A stretch of DNA of 64,000 nucleotides from Deinococcus sp. JMULE3 (GTDB lineage: Bacteria > Deinococcota > Deinococci > Deinococcales > Deinococcaceae): assembly GCF_013337115.1 (NCBI RefSeq), contig NZ_SGWE01000004.1:2032001-2096000 (forward strand), written 5' to 3'. Positions 1 through 10,361 of this stretch are shown here, piece by piece; within the stretch, counting starts at the first letter, position 1; the number at the start of each line of letters is the position of its first letter. A program made the position numbers and the translations under genes. Under the pieces are notes generated by a model. It did no database searches. It was not told the DNA's origin and saw nothing but the letters and a program-made list of their open reading frames with translations.

Positions 1-663
1 TGGGCCAGCTTCAGCGAAGCGTGGAACAAGATCGGCGGGAACGTCCTGAACAGCCTGTTCCTGGCCGTCACCGCCACCATCCTCAGCGCCCTGCTGGGCA
101 GCCTGAACGGCTACGCCCTGAGCAAATGGAAATTCCGCGGGGCCAACACCCTGTTCGCCCTGATGCTCTTCGGGATGTTCATCCCCTACCAGGCCGTCCT
201 GATCCCCCTGTTCCAGTTCATCAAGAGCCTCGGCCTGTACGGCAGCATCTGGGGCCTGATCCTCGCGCACGTCGTGTACGGCATCCCCATCACCACGCTG
301 ATCTTCCGCAACTTCTACGCCGACGTCCCCGACGCCCTGATCGAGGCCGCCACCATCGACGGCGCGGGCTTCTGGCAGATCTACGGCCGGGTCATCTTCC
401 CGATCAGCATCCCCGGCTTCGTCGTCGTGATCATCTGGCAGTTCACGCAGGTCTGGAACGAATTCCTGTTCGCCGCCACCCTGACCAACACCACCAGCCA
501 GCCCGTCACGTACGCCCTGTCGCAGCTCGCGGGCGGACAGGCCGTCAGCTGGAACCTGCCCATGGCGGGCGCGATCCTCGCCGCGCTGCCCACCCTGCTC
601 GTGTACATCCTGCTGGGCCGCTACTTCGTGCGCGGTCTGCTCGCCGGGTCCGTCAAGGGCTGA
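1..663 (+). CDS. Carbohydrate ABC transporter permease (MalG-type), 5' end outside window
   Basis: The reading frame is open from the first base, so the gene starts upstream; 220 residues are visible. It is an inner-membrane subunit of a sugar importer, family MalG/UgpE. The EAA loop that contacts the ATPase is clear ([20 protein letters not shown], about residues 118-137), and at least four hydrophobic helices surround it. The C-terminal residues ([14 protein letters not shown]) are typical of the family. The partner permease and binding protein must lie to the left. It ends at a strong hairpin shared with the convergent gene. The family call is secure; the sugar cannot be told. Confidence 0.93.
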   Translation, partial: WASFSEAWNKIGGNVLNSLFLAVTATILSALLGSLNGYALSKWKFRGANTLFALMLFGMFIPYQAVLIPLFQFIKSLGLYGSIWGLILAHVVYGIPITTLIFRNFYADVPDALIEAATIDGAGFWQIYGRVIFPISIPGFVVVIIWQFTQVWNEFLFAATLTNTTSQPVTYALSQLAGGQAVSWNLPMAGAILAALPTLLVYILLGRYFVRGLLAGSVKG

Positions 664-678
664 ACCCACACCCGCTCC

Positions 679-708
679 GCGCGCCCCGCACTCCGGTGTG
701 GGGCGCGC
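679..708. terminator. Hairpin between convergent genes
   Basis: GCGCGCCCC (679-687) pairs perfectly with GGGGCGCGC (700-708), and inner bases extend the stem. It lies just after the permease stop and touches the stop codon of the opposite-strand gene, so it probably terminates transcription from both sides. Only a short T-rich stretch follows. Confidence 0.6.
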
Positions 709-1287
709 TCATTTGACTTGGGCGACGTGCCGTCCTTTTCCGCTGCGCCCGATCTTTCCTTCGCGCATCAGCAGCCCCAGCAGGCTGTACGAGAGGTAGT
801 CCTTCGAGCCGCCCCCGTAGTCGCTGCGCAGGCCCAGCAGGCTGGCCACCTCGGCGTTCTTCACGCCGCCCGGGTTGGCCTGCGCGAACTCCAGCACGGC
901 GTCCTTGAGCAGCGTGAGGCCCACCTGCGCCTTCTCCGGCGCGCCTGCGGGCACGGTCAGGCCGGGCCGCGCCTTGCCGCCCAGACCCGAGGGCAGCACG
1001 GTGTTCGTCAGGAGGCCGCCGCTGGCCTGCGTGCCGAACGCCGCGATGAGTTCCGCCTCCAGCCGCAGCGCCTCGGGTTCGGTCAGGTGCTCCACCAGAT
1101 AGCTCACGAGCACCTGCGCGCCCGCTCCTTCGATCTCGCGGATGCGGTCACCCTTGGGGGTGTGGTCCGGGCGGATCAGGTGATCGTGTGCGCGCGTGCC
1201 GGTGCCCTTGCCGATGTAGAAGGGCCGCGCCGGGTGCTGGCGCGGGTCCTTGAGGGCATACACGTAGTACGGCTTGTCCGGCGTCAC
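709..1287 (-). CDS. GIY-YIG nuclease-family protein with C-terminal winged-helix-like region
   Basis: 192 aa from a GTG start. An N-terminal GIY-YIG-type fold is read from YYVYALKD (about residues 7-14, the first strand) and PFYIGKGTGTRAHDHL (about 22-37, the second motif with the conserved Gly and Arg). A Glu in the AFG region could be the metal ligand. Residues about 115-192 (LLKDAVLEFAQANPGGV...VASLLGL...KGRHVAQVK) look like a small helical DNA-binding module; this is inference. No ATG is in frame; GTG at 1287 has a weak GGGAC upstream, and GTG at 1308 is an alternative. It lies 65 bases downstream of the Nudix gene on the same strand. Specific role unknown. Confidence 0.78.
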   Translation of the reverse strand: MTPDKPYYVYALKDPRQHPARPFYIGKGTGTRAHDHLIRPDHTPKGDRIREIEGAGAQVLVSYLVEHLTEPEALRLEAELIAAFGTQASGGLLTNTVLPSGLGGKARPGLTVPAGAPEKAQVGLTLLKDAVLEFAQANPGGVKNAEVASLLGLRSDYGGGSKDYLSYSLLGLLMREGKIGRSGKGRHVAQVK

Positions 1288-1352
1288 CTGGGCGTCCCGA
1301 TCATCCACCTCAGCATGCCAGGTCCGCGTCGCTGACCGGTCTGCACCTGCGC

Positions 1353-2405
1353 CTACCCGCGCATGACGAAGTGTTCGATGATGGCGTGGTGGTCCTCGAA
1401 GAACAGTTCGGGGCGGGCCAGGACGTCGCTCAGGGGCATCCAGAGGGCTTCGCTGGCGTCGCTGCCGCCACTGAGGCGTGGGAGCTGCCCGATGCCGAGG
1501 TCGAAGTGGAAGGCGTGGGTGATGGTGCGGCCGCGCAGGCTGCGGTCGGGGTAGTCGAAGACCGCCTGGGCGCGCAGCGCGGCTTTCAGGTCGAGGCCGC
1601 TGCCCAGGCCGGTTTCCTCCTGCACCTCGCGGACGCAGCAGTCGAGGAGGGTTTCTTTCTGCTCCAGGAACCCGCCGGGCATGGCGAGGCGGCCCCGGCC
1701 GGGCAGCCCGCCGCGCCGCACGAGGAGGACGTGACCGCTGCGGGTGATGACGGCGTCGGTCGTGACGAAGATGGGGGGGTAGGGGGCGTCTTTCCACGCG
1801 GCGCGGTAGCGGGCGAGGTACTCGTACTCGTCGCGCAGGTCGCGGTAGTCGGGGGTGGTCCGGAAGGTGGTCAGGAAGGCGTGGACGGCGGGGGGCACCA
1901 TGCCCTGCACGGTGTCCAGGTGCCCCTCGAAGTAGGCGCGGCGGACGTCGGTGGCGCTGAGCGGGCTGACGACGTGGGTGGGAATGAATTCCCAGGCGGG
2001 GAAGGAGCGCAGGTAGTAGCTGCTCTCGTCCTTGATGTGGCCGATGAGGGCGACGTCGCTGCTGCCGCGCGTGTGGGCGGTGACGCCGGCCTGGACCTCG
2101 CTGAGCCACAGGGCTTCGTTGTAGTGGTAGTCGCGGACGTGGACGAACAGCACGCGGGGTTTCGGGATGCCCGCGTCCTGGAGCATGCGGCTGATGAGGT
2201 CCTGGCGTTCCTCGGCGGTGAAGGGGTTCTTGATGTTGCGGGCGGCGCGGGCGCTGCCGATGACGACGATGAGTTTCTGGACGCTCTGGAGCGCTTCGAG
2301 CATCACGGCGAGGTGGGCGGTATGGGGGGGTTCGAAGCGGCCGATGTACACCCCGAAGGTGCGGCGGCGGCGCGGAGTGGGGGAGGGGGTGCTGGGCGCA
2401 GTCAT
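1353..2405 (-). CDS. Bifunctional nicotinamide-nucleotide adenylyltransferase / Nudix hydrolase
   Basis: 350 aa. The N-terminal half is a NadM-type nucleotidyltransferase: [18 protein letters not shown] (about residues 18-35) holds the GRFxPxHxxH signature, making NAD from NMN and ATP. The C-terminal half has a full Nudix box, GGFLEQKE followed by REVQEETGL (GX5EX7REUXEEXGU), which in this fusion family acts on ADP-ribose-like substrates. Together they fit NAD salvage and clean-up of its breakdown product. The ATG at 2405 follows GAGGAG at good spacing; longer in-frame extensions have no family support. The family call is secure; the Nudix substrate is inferred. Confidence 0.92.
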   Translation of the reverse strand: MTAPSTPSPTPRRRRTFGVYIGRFEPPHTAHLAVMLEALQSVQKLIVVIGSARAARNIKNPFTAEERQDLISRMLQDAGIPKPRVLFVHVRDYHYNEALWLSEVQAGVTAHTRGSSDVALIGHIKDESSYYLRSFPAWEFIPTHVVSPLSATDVRRAYFEGHLDTVQGMVPPAVHAFLTTFRTTPDYRDLRDEYEYLARYRAAWKDAPYPPIFVTTDAVITRSGHVLLVRRGGLPGRGRLAMPGGFLEQKETLLDCCVREVQEETGLGSGLDLKAALRAQAVFDYPDRSLRGRTITHAFHFDLGIGQLPRLSGGSDASEALWMPLSDVLARPELFFEDHHAIIEHFVMRG

Positions 2406-2526
2406 GCTCCTCACGTTGACATGCAGCAACCATGAAAAACATGAGTTATGGGAGGGAGAGACTTGAACCGGGTGCAGCCGCCTCATCTGCCCGGACGCCC
2501 CCGCACCCGGCAGCGTACGCTGAGGC

Positions 2527-3012
2527 ATGACCCGCACCCTGCTGGCCGCCACCCTCGTCCTCTCGCTCGCCGCGCCCGCTGTCGCCGGGGGCGCCGCCGC
2601 GCCCGTCACGCAGGTGCAGCCCGGCACGCCCGCCGCCGTCATGGCCGCCCTGAAGGCCGCCGGGTACAAGGTCACCATGGAACCAGCCCAGGCCGACCGC
2701 GACCCCACCATGACCTTCACCAGCGGCGGGCACGAGGTGCAGGTGTGGCTCAGCTCCTGCAAGAACGGCGTGTGCAGCCGCGCCACCGCCAGCACCTCCT
2801 GGGACTACAGCGACGCCGAGGACCTCGACCTGGACGTCGTGAACGAGTGGAACAGCAACTACTACACCCAGGCGTACGCCTACGATGGCAGCTACTACCT
2901 GGACAGCACCCTGGCCATCCGCGGCGGGTTCACGCAGGCCACCGTGAAAGCCTGGATCGCCGACTACCTCGAGGACGTCAGCGCCTTCGAGGAAGAACTG
3001 CCGGGCGAGTAA
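2527..3012 (+). CDS. Secreted YbjN-domain protein
   Basis: 161 aa. A signal peptide is evident ([22 protein letters not shown], cleavage near residue 21). The rest resembles YbjN/type III chaperone-like folds: [17 protein letters not shown], then paired strands, [11 protein letters not shown] and a terminal helix [13 protein letters not shown]. Two Cys (in [10 protein letters not shown]) are spaced to form a disulfide outside the cytoplasm. A TACGCT box ends 5 nt before the ATG, so the mRNA is probably leaderless. Function unknown; the export is clear and the fold assignment is moderately sure. Confidence 0.8.
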   Translation: MTRTLLAATLVLSLAAPAVAGGAAAPVTQVQPGTPAAVMAALKAAGYKVTMEPAQADRDPTMTFTSGGHEVQVWLSSCKNGVCSRATASTSWDYSDAEDLDLDVVNEWNSNYYTQAYAYDGSYYLDSTLAIRGGFTQATVKAWIADYLEDVSAFEEELPGE

Positions 3013-3121
3013 TACAGCAGCCACGCCGGGCGGACGTAAAGAAAACCCCCAGGCCAGTTCAAGGCCCCTGAACGGCCGCCGCACCCGACCGGCTCTCCCC
3101 GCGGGACACACTTAAGGTCTC

Positions 3122-4018
3122 ATGGCAGACCTCAAACAGATGGGCCAGCAGACCGCCAGTACCCTCAAGGGCGGCGTGGAGGGCGCGCAGCAGGCCGCCG
3201 CGCACGCCACCCGCCACGCCGCGCCCTGGCTGGAGGCCCTGGCCCGTTTCGGGTACGCCAGCAAGGGCGTCGTGTACGGCACGGTCGGCCTGCTGGCCCT
3301 GAGTGTCGCCCTGGGTCGAGGCGGGGCCACCACCGACACCAAGGGCGCCCTGCTGCGGTTGCAGGACCTCCCGGCAGGCACGCTGCTGATCTGGCTGCTC
3401 ACGCTGGGCCTGATCGGCTACGCGCTGTGGCAGCTGATCCGCGCCGCGCTGGACCCCGAAGACCAGGGGCACGAGGCCAAGGGGATCGTCAAGCGCGCCG
3501 GGTACGCCTTCAGCGGCGTGGCGAACCTGGGTCTGGCCTTCTTCACCGCGCGGCTGGCGCTGGCCGGGAACGCCGCCCGCTCGCAGAACAGCGAGGATCA
3601 GGTGGCGGGGACCGTCCTGAACCTCCCCGGCGGGCAGCTGTGGCTGGCGCTGGGCGGCCTGATCCTGCTGGCCGTCGCCGCCAATCAGCTGTACGTCGCC
3701 TACGGCGCGAAGTTCATGAAACGCGTGACCTTCACCGACCTGCCCGCGCGCACCTGCGACTTCCTGAAACGCATCGGTCAGGTCGGCATCGCCTCGCGCG
3801 GCGTGCTGATGGTCATCATGGGCGTGTTCGCGCTGCTGGCCGCCTGGAACCGCAAGGCGAGCGAGACGGTCGGCATCAGCGAGGCCCTGACGTGGCTGCG
3901 CACCCAGCCCGCCGGGAACGTCCTGCTGGGCGCCGTGGCGCTCGGGACCCTGTGCTACGGCGTGTGGTGCGTCGTGCAGGCCAGTTACCGCCGCATCCGA
4001 CTGGAGGACGCTGCCTGA
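3122..4018 (+). CDS. DUF1206 integral membrane protein
   Basis: 298 aa. Three repeated units, each of about two transmembrane helices, begin with an [20 protein letters not shown] motif near residue 41, [15 protein letters not shown] near 129, and [16 protein letters not shown] near 220. This threefold repeat is the hallmark of DUF1206. The first 40 residues are soluble and amphipathic. No catalytic residues are evident and the family has no agreed function. It stands as a single gene ahead of mgsA with a short gap, so the two may be cotranscribed. Confidence 0.88.
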   Translation: MADLKQMGQQTASTLKGGVEGAQQAAAHATRHAAPWLEALARFGYASKGVVYGTVGLLALSVALGRGGATTDTKGALLRLQDLPAGTLLIWLLTLGLIGYALWQLIRAALDPEDQGHEAKGIVKRAGYAFSGVANLGLAFFTARLALAGNAARSQNSEDQVAGTVLNLPGGQLWLALGGLILLAVAANQLYVAYGAKFMKRVTFTDLPARTCDFLKRIGQVGIASRGVLMVIMGVFALLAAWNRKASETVGISEALTWLRTQPAGNVLLGAVALGTLCYGVWCVVQASYRRIRLEDAA

Positions 4019-4064
4019 ACCGCCCCCCCAGGGCTGCCGCGCGGCGCGTGCGAGAATCGCCCCC

Positions 4065-4457
4065 ATGGCCCCCAACCCCAGCCGTCAGGTGGCGCTGATC
4101 GCGCACGACAAGAAGAAACTCGAACTGGCCCTGTTCGCCCTGAACCACCGGGACGTGCTGGGCCAGTTCCACCTGGTCGCCACCGGCACGACCGGCGGCA
4201 TCCTGGAAAAACAGACCGGCCTGAGCGTCGAACGCGTCCTGTCCGGCCCGCTGGGCGGCGACCAGCAGATCGGTGCCCGGCTGGCCGAGGAACGCGTCCT
4301 GGCGGTGTTCTTCTTCCGCGACCCCCTGACCGCCCAGCCGCACGAACCGGATGTGAGCGCCCTGGTGCGCCTGTGCGACGTGCACGACATCCCGCTGGCG
4401 ACCAACCCCGCCAGCGCCGAGGCGCTGATGCTGTGGCTGCGCGAGCAGCTTACCTGA
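4065..4457 (+). CDS. mgsA: Methylglyoxal synthase
   Basis: 130 aa, the usual size. It converts dihydroxyacetone phosphate to methylglyoxal and phosphate, a bypass of lower glycolysis that relieves phosphate limitation. Family marks are [10 protein letters not shown] (residues 9-18, phosphate contacts), TGTTGGIL (about 46-53), [15 protein letters not shown] (about 66-80, including the catalytic Asp of GGDQQIG), [14 protein letters not shown] and [19 protein letters not shown] sequence stands 7 nt before the ATG. Very secure call. Confidence 0.96.
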   Translation: MAPNPSRQVALIAHDKKKLELALFALNHRDVLGQFHLVATGTTGGILEKQTGLSVERVLSGPLGGDQQIGARLAEERVLAVFFFRDPLTAQPHEPDVSALVRLCDVHDIPLATNPASAEALMLWLREQLT

Positions 4458-4540
4458 GCGCGGACCGGGGCCCCACCCGGCGGGGGGCCACCTGTCAGGT
4501 GAATGCGTTTTCACCCTGCGGGTGATGTGATGACGCAGGC

Positions 4541-6301
4541 ATGACCTGGACCAGCCTGCCCTGCGGACCCCCGGACGCCCTGAGCCTCCCGGACCGTCAG
4601 CGCTGGGAGGTGACCCTGCGCGACGCCCGGCGCCGCGACGAGCAGGCCCGGCAGGCAGGGGACGACGAGGGACTCGCCGCCGCGCTGCACGCCCAGGGCG
4701 CCGCGCTGAACCGCCTGGGCCGCCCGCGCGAGGCGATCGGGGCGCTGCTCGAGAGCGTCGCGTACCTCGGACACGATCCGCACGCGCAGGCCTGCGTGTG
4801 GCGCGAGGCGGCCTGCGCCCACCTGAACCTCGACGACGGGACCGCCGCGCAGGAGTACCTCGCGCTCGCGCTGCGCCTGGCCCGCACGGCGGGCGACCTG
4901 AAACTGCAACTCGACCTGCTGGACGACCTCGCTACCCTGCACGCCGCGCACGGCGACCTGCACGCCGCGTGCGACACCCTGCGCGCCAGCCTCGGGCTGC
5001 GCCGCGCACACCGGCAGCCCGGCCTGACCCGCACCCTGATCCGCCTGACCCTGGCCGAACTGGACCTCCCGCCGCACGAACAGCCGGCCGCGCTGGGCGC
5101 CCGCACCCGCGAACTCGCGGCGCTCGCCCCGAGCGAACCGCTCGGCGGGGAGAGCTGGGCGACCCTGGCGCTGCTGCACCTGCACCAGCAGCAGCCCGAG
5201 GCTGCGCTGCACGCCGCCGCACAGGCCACGCCCCTGCTGCGCGCCGGGGGGCAGGGGCGCGCCGCGCTGCGCACCCAGGCCACCCAGGCCCGCGCCGCGC
5301 TGCTGCTGGGCCGCCCCGCCGAGGCGCAGGCCCTCGTGCAGGAGGCCCTGCGCGATCCCGCCTCGCCCGCCCACCCGCACGAGCATGCCGAGCTGCACCT
5401 CGTGGGCAGTGACGTCTGCGCGCACCTGGGCGACTACCCCCAGGCGCTGGCGCATCACCGTCAGTACCATCAGCTCGACGCGCAGGCGCGGCGCGGGCAC
5501 CAGCAGGAACGCGCCCGCGCCGCGCAGGCCCGCGTGGCCCTGGACGTCACCCGGCACGAGGCGCAACTGCACCGGCAGCGCAACGACGAACTCGAGGCGA
5601 TCGTGCAGGCCCGCACGCTGGAACTGAGGCGCAGCCAGCGGGCCGTGATCGACCTGCTCGCCAGCGCCGCCGAGTTCCGCGACGCGCCGCTGGGTCCCCA
5701 CACCCGCTGGGTGGGGGACGCCACGGGCGCCGTCGCCCGCCACCTGGGCCTGCCCGCCCCCCAGGCCGAGGAGCTCGGACTGGCCGCCCGGCTGCACGAC
5801 GTCGGCAAGATCGGCATTCCCGACTCGATCCTCCTGAAGGAAGGCCCGCTGACCCCCGACGAGCGGGACATCATCGCCACGCACACCACCCTGGGCGCGC
5901 AGCTGCTCACGCAGCCCGGCGCGGCCGACGGCGGCCCGCTGCTGCACCTCGCCGCGCAGATCGCGCTGTCCCACCACGAATGCTGGGACGGCAGCGGTTA
6001 CCCCCGCGCGCTGCGCGGCCCGGACATCCCGCTGGGCGGACGGATCGTGCGGGTCGTGGACGCCTTCGACGCGCTGATCAGCGCCCGGCCCTACAAACCC
6101 GCCTGGACCGACGGGGACGCCCTGCAGTACCTGCGCCAGCACGCCGGGACGCTGTTCGACCCGGCGTGCGTTCGGGCCTTCACCGAACTTCACGCGGCGG
6201 CGCAACTCCCCCCCGCGACGCCGGGTGACGGGTCTGCACCCGAACCGCCAGTCAGGTGGCTTATATTGAACTCATGCGCGCCCCCGCGACGCCCTCATTG
6301 A
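4541..6301 (+). CDS. HD-GYP domain phosphodiesterase with N-terminal TPR-like repeats
   Basis: 586 aa. Residues 1 to about 330 are Ala/Leu/Arg-rich helical repeats of TPR type, followed by a coiled-coil-like stretch near 320-370. The C-terminal HD-GYP domain has [39 protein letters not shown] and VVDAFDAL, so both the HD metal pair and the GYP signature are present; such enzymes hydrolyse cyclic di-GMP. The domain order (sensor-like repeats, coil, HD-GYP) is common in Deinococcus. Its last 28 bases overlap the next gene, which points to linked expression with the PP2C phosphatase. The activating signal is unknown. Confidence 0.9.
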   Translation: MTWTSLPCGPPDALSLPDRQRWEVTLRDARRRDEQARQAGDDEGLAAALHAQGAALNRLGRPREAIGALLESVAYLGHDPHAQACVWREAACAHLNLDDGTAAQEYLALALRLARTAGDLKLQLDLLDDLATLHAAHGDLHAACDTLRASLGLRRAHRQPGLTRTLIRLTLAELDLPPHEQPAALGARTRELAALAPSEPLGGESWATLALLHLHQQQPEAALHAAAQATPLLRAGGQGRAALRTQATQARAALLLGRPAEAQALVQEALRDPASPAHPHEHAELHLVGSDVCAHLGDYPQALAHHRQYHQLDAQARRGHQQERARAAQARVALDVTRHEAQLHRQRNDELEAIVQARTLELRRSQRAVIDLLASAAEFRDAPLGPHTRWVGDATGAVARHLGLPAPQAEELGLAARLHDVGKIGIPDSILLKEGPLTPDERDIIATHTTLGAQLLTQPGAADGGPLLHLAAQIALSHHECWDGSGYPRALRGPDIPLGGRIVRVVDAFDALISARPYKPAWTDGDALQYLRQHAGTLFDPACVRAFTELHAAAQLPPATPGDGSAPEPPVRWLILNSCAPPRRPH

Positions 6302-7338
6302 CGTCCGGTCTGCTGACCGACGTCGGTCGGCAGCGGCAGGGCGGCGTGAACCAGGACGCCGCCCTGGCCCTGGACCTGCCGCAGGGCGGCCTGTACGCCG
6401 TCGCCGACGGCATGGGCGGACACGCCGCCGGGGAACTCGCCGCGAACCTCGCGCTGGACGCGCTGAGCCAGAGCTACCTCGACGGGCGCGGCACCCCACC
6501 GGCCCGCCTGGCGCAGGCCGTGCAGGCCGCGAATCTCGCCGTGCTCAGGCACGCCGTCGGTGAGTACGTCGGCATGGGCACCACCCTGATGGCCGCGCTG
6601 GTCGACCGGGGCGCCGTCCTCATCGCGCACGTCGGGGATTCCCGCGCTTACCTGCTGCGCGGCGCCGAACTGCACCGCCTGACCGAGGACCACTCCTGGG
6701 TGGCCGAACAGGTCCGCCTGGGCCACATGACCGAGGCCGAGGCGCGCGACCACCAGTGGCGCAGCGTCGTCAGCAACGCCCTGGGCGGCGAGGAACGCGT
6801 CCGGCTGGAACTGCACGGTCTGCCCATCCAGGCCGGGGACCGCCTGCTGCTGTGCAGCGACGGCCTGAGCAGCGTCGTCACCGACGAGGAACTGTGCGCC
6901 CTGCTCGCCCGGCCCCTGCCGCCCGAGACGACCGCCCGCCTGCTCGTGAACGCCGCGAACGACGGCGGCGGCCCCGACAACATCACCGCGCTGATCGTGG
7001 ACGTGCAGCGCGACGCCCCCCTGCCCGCCTACCCGCTGCCCGCCCGGCGCGACGACGGCCCCATGTACATCGACGTGCTGCTCAGCACCCAGCGCGGCAA
7101 CAGCCTCATGACGTACCTGCTGCTGATGATCGCGTACTTCACGCTGCTGGGCATCATGCTGGTCCCCGAACGCCGCACCGTCATCGGCGCCATCGGCACC
7201 GTCGTCCTGATCGCGCTGCTGATCGGGCAGCGCCTCACGCAGCGCCGCCGCGCGCACACGCCGCTCGGCGCGCCCGCCGCGAGCCTCCAGGCTGCGCCAG
7301 TCCCGGCCCGCGAACGGAGCGTCACGCAGACCCGCTAA
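6274..7338 (+). CDS. Membrane-anchored PP2C-family Ser/Thr phosphatase
   Basis: 354 aa. The PP2C metal and phosphate motifs are complete: [47 protein letters not shown] and GGPDNIT. After the catalytic domain (about residues 8-245) come two membrane helices (near 274-294 and 300-318) and a short basic tail. It should dephosphorylate Ser/Thr or two-component targets at the membrane. ATG at 6274 is preferred over GTG at 6256 because TATATT ends 6 nt before it, a leaderless promoter lying inside the upstream gene. No kinase gene is adjacent. Confidence 0.92.
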   Translation: MRAPATPSLTSGLLTDVGRQRQGGVNQDAALALDLPQGGLYAVADGMGGHAAGELAANLALDALSQSYLDGRGTPPARLAQAVQAANLAVLRHAVGEYVGMGTTLMAALVDRGAVLIAHVGDSRAYLLRGAELHRLTEDHSWVAEQVRLGHMTEAEARDHQWRSVVSNALGGEERVRLELHGLPIQAGDRLLLCSDGLSSVVTDEELCALLARPLPPETTARLLVNAANDGGGPDNITALIVDVQRDAPLPAYPLPARRDDGPMYIDVLLSTQRGNSLMTYLLLMIAYFTLLGIMLVPERRTVIGAIGTVVLIALLIGQRLTQRRRAHTPLGAPAASLQAAPVPARERSVTQTR

Positions 7339-7366
7339 CAGCCCCGCCGCCGGGTATGCTGCCCGC

Positions 7367-7744
7367 ATGAAAGACATCATCCAGACGCCCGACGCCCCGG
7401 CCGCCATCGGCCCGTACAGCCAGGCTGCCGTGTTCGGCAATCTGGTCGTCACCAGCGGCCAGATTCCCCTCACGCCCGACGGGACCCTGGTCGAGGGCGG
7501 CATCACCGAGCAGACCGAACAGGTCATCGCGAACCTCAAGGCCGTGCTGGCCGCCGCCGGGACCGACCTCGCGCGGGTCGTGAAGACCACGGTGTTCCTG
7601 GCCGACATGAACGAATTCGCCGCCATGAACGCCGTGTACGAGACGCACTTCCCCGCCCCGTACCCCGCGCGCAGCACCGTGCAGGTCGCCCGATTGCCCC
7701 GCGACGTCCGCGTGGAGATCGAGGTGCTCGCCGAGCGCCACTGA
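7367..7744 (+). CDS. ridA: RidA-family enamine/imine deaminase
   Basis: 125 aa, full length. It hydrolyses 2-iminobutanoate and related reactive imines made by PLP enzymes. Signature elements: PAAIGPYSQA near the start, TSGQIPLTPDG, and the C-terminal ARSTVQVARLPRDVRVEIEVLA with the substrate-binding Arg and the final Glu. A TATGCT box ends 6 nt before the ATG, so the transcript is probably leaderless. Secure. Confidence 0.95.
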   Translation: MKDIIQTPDAPAAIGPYSQAAVFGNLVVTSGQIPLTPDGTLVEGGITEQTEQVIANLKAVLAAAGTDLARVVKTTVFLADMNEFAAMNAVYETHFPAPYPARSTVQVARLPRDVRVEIEVLAERH

Positions 7745-8011
7745 CCGCACCCGCGCGAGCACGCACAGGCGGGCGGCCCGCCGCTGTGACCGACCCCGGC
7801 CGGTGGGGGAGGGGCGTTCTCCCCTTGCCCCGTCCGGCCCGGCGGGGCTAGCATGACTCCCGCTGCGCCCCCACACGGGCGCGCGGCCCCCGAGGAGGTG
7901 ATGACGTGACCCCAGACCCCCACACCCTGGACGGCGAACCGCCCAGTCGACCTCTGACCACGCCCCACCCATCCCCGGAGGTCGCCCCATGCCCCACCCT
8001 GAAGGCCGCGC

Positions 8012-8947
<936 letters not shown>

Positions 8948-8950
8948 AGG

Positions 8951-9016
8951 GTGATGGTGAACGGTTGATGGTTGACAGAGGGTGCTCCCGTCTATCAACC
9001 ATCACCTTTCAACCTT
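8951..9016. repeat. Short palindromic repeat (GGTTGATGG/CCATCAAC family)
   Basis: An inverted repeat built from GGTTGATGG and ATCAACCATCACC lies between the convergent corA and DoxX genes. Related versions occur at 20401-20466 and 24749-24846. It can form a hairpin and may act as a two-way terminator. Confidence 0.6.
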
Positions 9017-9373
9017 CTACTCCTTGCTGACGATCAGGAGCGCACCGAACAGCGCGAGGTTCTTCAGGAACTGCGCCTGCTGCTGCTGCCGCTCCTTGCC
9101 CTGCTTGTCCCAGAAGGGGTGGCCGATCACGGTGGTGGGAATCAGACTGGTCGCCAGGGCGAGGCTGGCCGCGCGTGGCATCAACCCGGCCGCCATCAGC
9201 GCGCCCGCGCCGACCATCACGCCACTGTTGACCTTCACGGCCAGTTCGGGCTCCGGCACCTCCGCGCCGCGCGCCGCGCGCACGATCGGGTCGGGGTTCT
9301 GCAGGTGATCCAGGCCGTTCTTGATGAAGATGCTCGCGAGCAGCGCCCGCCCGATGAATCTCGTCACACTCAT
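9017..9373 (-). CDS. DoxX-family membrane protein
   Basis: 118 aa with four predicted membrane helices. Family features are RFIGRALLASIFIKNGLDHLQNP at the N-terminus (the GRxLLAxIFIxxG motif) and a VNSGVMVGAGALMAAGL second helix, ending with FLKNLALFGALLIV. DoxX-like proteins are small quinone- or redox-linked membrane proteins; the specific role here is unknown. The ATG at 9373 follows GGAGG at good spacing. Confidence 0.88.
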   Translation of the reverse strand: MSVTRFIGRALLASIFIKNGLDHLQNPDPIVRAARGAEVPEPELAVKVNSGVMVGAGALMAAGLMPRAASLALATSLIPTTVIGHPFWDKQGKERQQQQAQFLKNLALFGALLIVSKE

Positions 9374-9472
9374 GCCTTGCCCTCCTTGAACTGTCCCGGA
9401 GTCTAGCGCAGGCACGCCCGGCCCTCGCGCGCCCCCGCGCTTGGGCAAGCCTTCAGTGAAGCGGAGGTGGGC

Positions 9473-9633
9473 TCATACGAATTCCGTCTGTTTCGTTAAC
9501 AACCCGCAACTGCACCGGGTTGCCAACTCCACGCCCGGAACCCGTTTCTCTCCTTCTCTGCTGCGCAGCTCTGCGAGTCGCATCCGCTCGGGTTGAAAGA
9601 TTTTGCAGACCTTTCAACCGGGGTTCTTATTAC
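9473..9633. repeat. Small interspersed non-coding repeat, copy A
   Basis: It matches the segment 24850-24990 nearly base for base over blocks such as CATACGAATTCCGTCTGTTT, CCAACTCCACGCCCGGAACC and GCATCCGCTCGGGTTGAA. Copy A has an extra 17-20 nt insert around CTGCTGCGCAGCTCTGCGAG. Its right end carries the TAA stop codon of rph. Elements of this kind are known as small noncoding repeats in Deinococcus. Confidence 0.8.
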
Positions 9634-10361
9634 ATGCCCTGGATGACCGACAGCTGCCGGGTCAGGTCGGCCATGATGTCCTGCACGGCGCGCGTGCCGG
9701 TGGCGAGCATCCCCACGTACTCGTCGTGCGTCAGGACGCCTTCTTCCGCTCCGCCCTGCACCTCGACGATCAGGCCGTCACTCGTGGCGACCACGTTCAG
9801 GTCCGCGCGGGCCACCTTGTCCTCGGCGTAATCCAGGTCCACGCGGATCTCGCTGCCGACCAGTCCGACGCTGACCGCCCCGATGTTGCGCGAGATGGGC
9901 CAGTCGGTCAGGCGGCCCTTCTGGATCAGGCGGTCGCAGAAGTCATGCAGCGCCGCGTGCCCCGCCAGGATGCTCGCCACGCGCGTCCCGCCGTCCGCGA
10001 CCAGCACGTCGCAGTCCACGTACAGCGTCTGGTTGCGGAAGTGACGCAAGTCCATCCCGGCGCGCAGCGCGCGGCCCAGCAGCCGCTGGATCTCGTGACG
10101 GCGGCCGTTCTGCAGATTCCGCTCGCGGGCCTGCCGGTCGTTGGTGGCGCGGGGCAGCATGGAGTACTCGGCGGTCAGCCAGCCCTCCTTGCTGCCGCGC
10201 ATGTGCGGCGCGGGCTTCTCTTCCAGGGTCACGGTCGCGAGGATCTCGGTGCGGCCCATGATCAGGTGCGCGCTGCCGGGCGCGTGCGGGTTCACGCCCC
10301 GCTTGACGGTGATGGGACGGGGCGTGAGGAGGTCGCGGCCTTCGCGGATGGGCTGGGTCAT
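9630..10361 (-). CDS. rph: Ribonuclease PH
   Basis: 243 aa. A phosphorolytic 3'-5' exoribonuclease that trims tRNA 3' ends. Recognisable blocks are VKRGVNPHAPGSAHLIMG, GRTEILATVTLEEK, MLPRATNDRQ with the basic RNA-binding stretch, GRRHEIQRLLGRALRA, and YVDCDVLVADGGTRVASI (metal Asp residues). The ATG overlaps the murI stop by 4 nt (ATGA), so the two are translationally coupled. The stop codon lies within the repeat copy. Confidence 0.96.
   Translation of the reverse strand: MTQPIREGRDLLTPRPITVKRGVNPHAPGSAHLIMGRTEILATVTLEEKPAPHMRGSKEGWLTAEYSMLPRATNDRQARERNLQNGRRHEIQRLLGRALRAGMDLRHFRNQTLYVDCDVLVADGGTRVASILAGHAALHDFCDRLIQKGRLTDWPISRNIGAVSVGLVGSEIRVDLDYAEDKVARADLNVVATSDGLIVEVQGGAEEGVLTHDEYVGMLATGTRAVQDIMADLTRQLSVIQGM

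Noticed and set aside
2440..2530. An intact tRNA gene on the minus strand
   Set aside because: The T-loop-like bases lack a pairing T-stem, and no D-arm, anticodon arm or matching acceptor can be folded.
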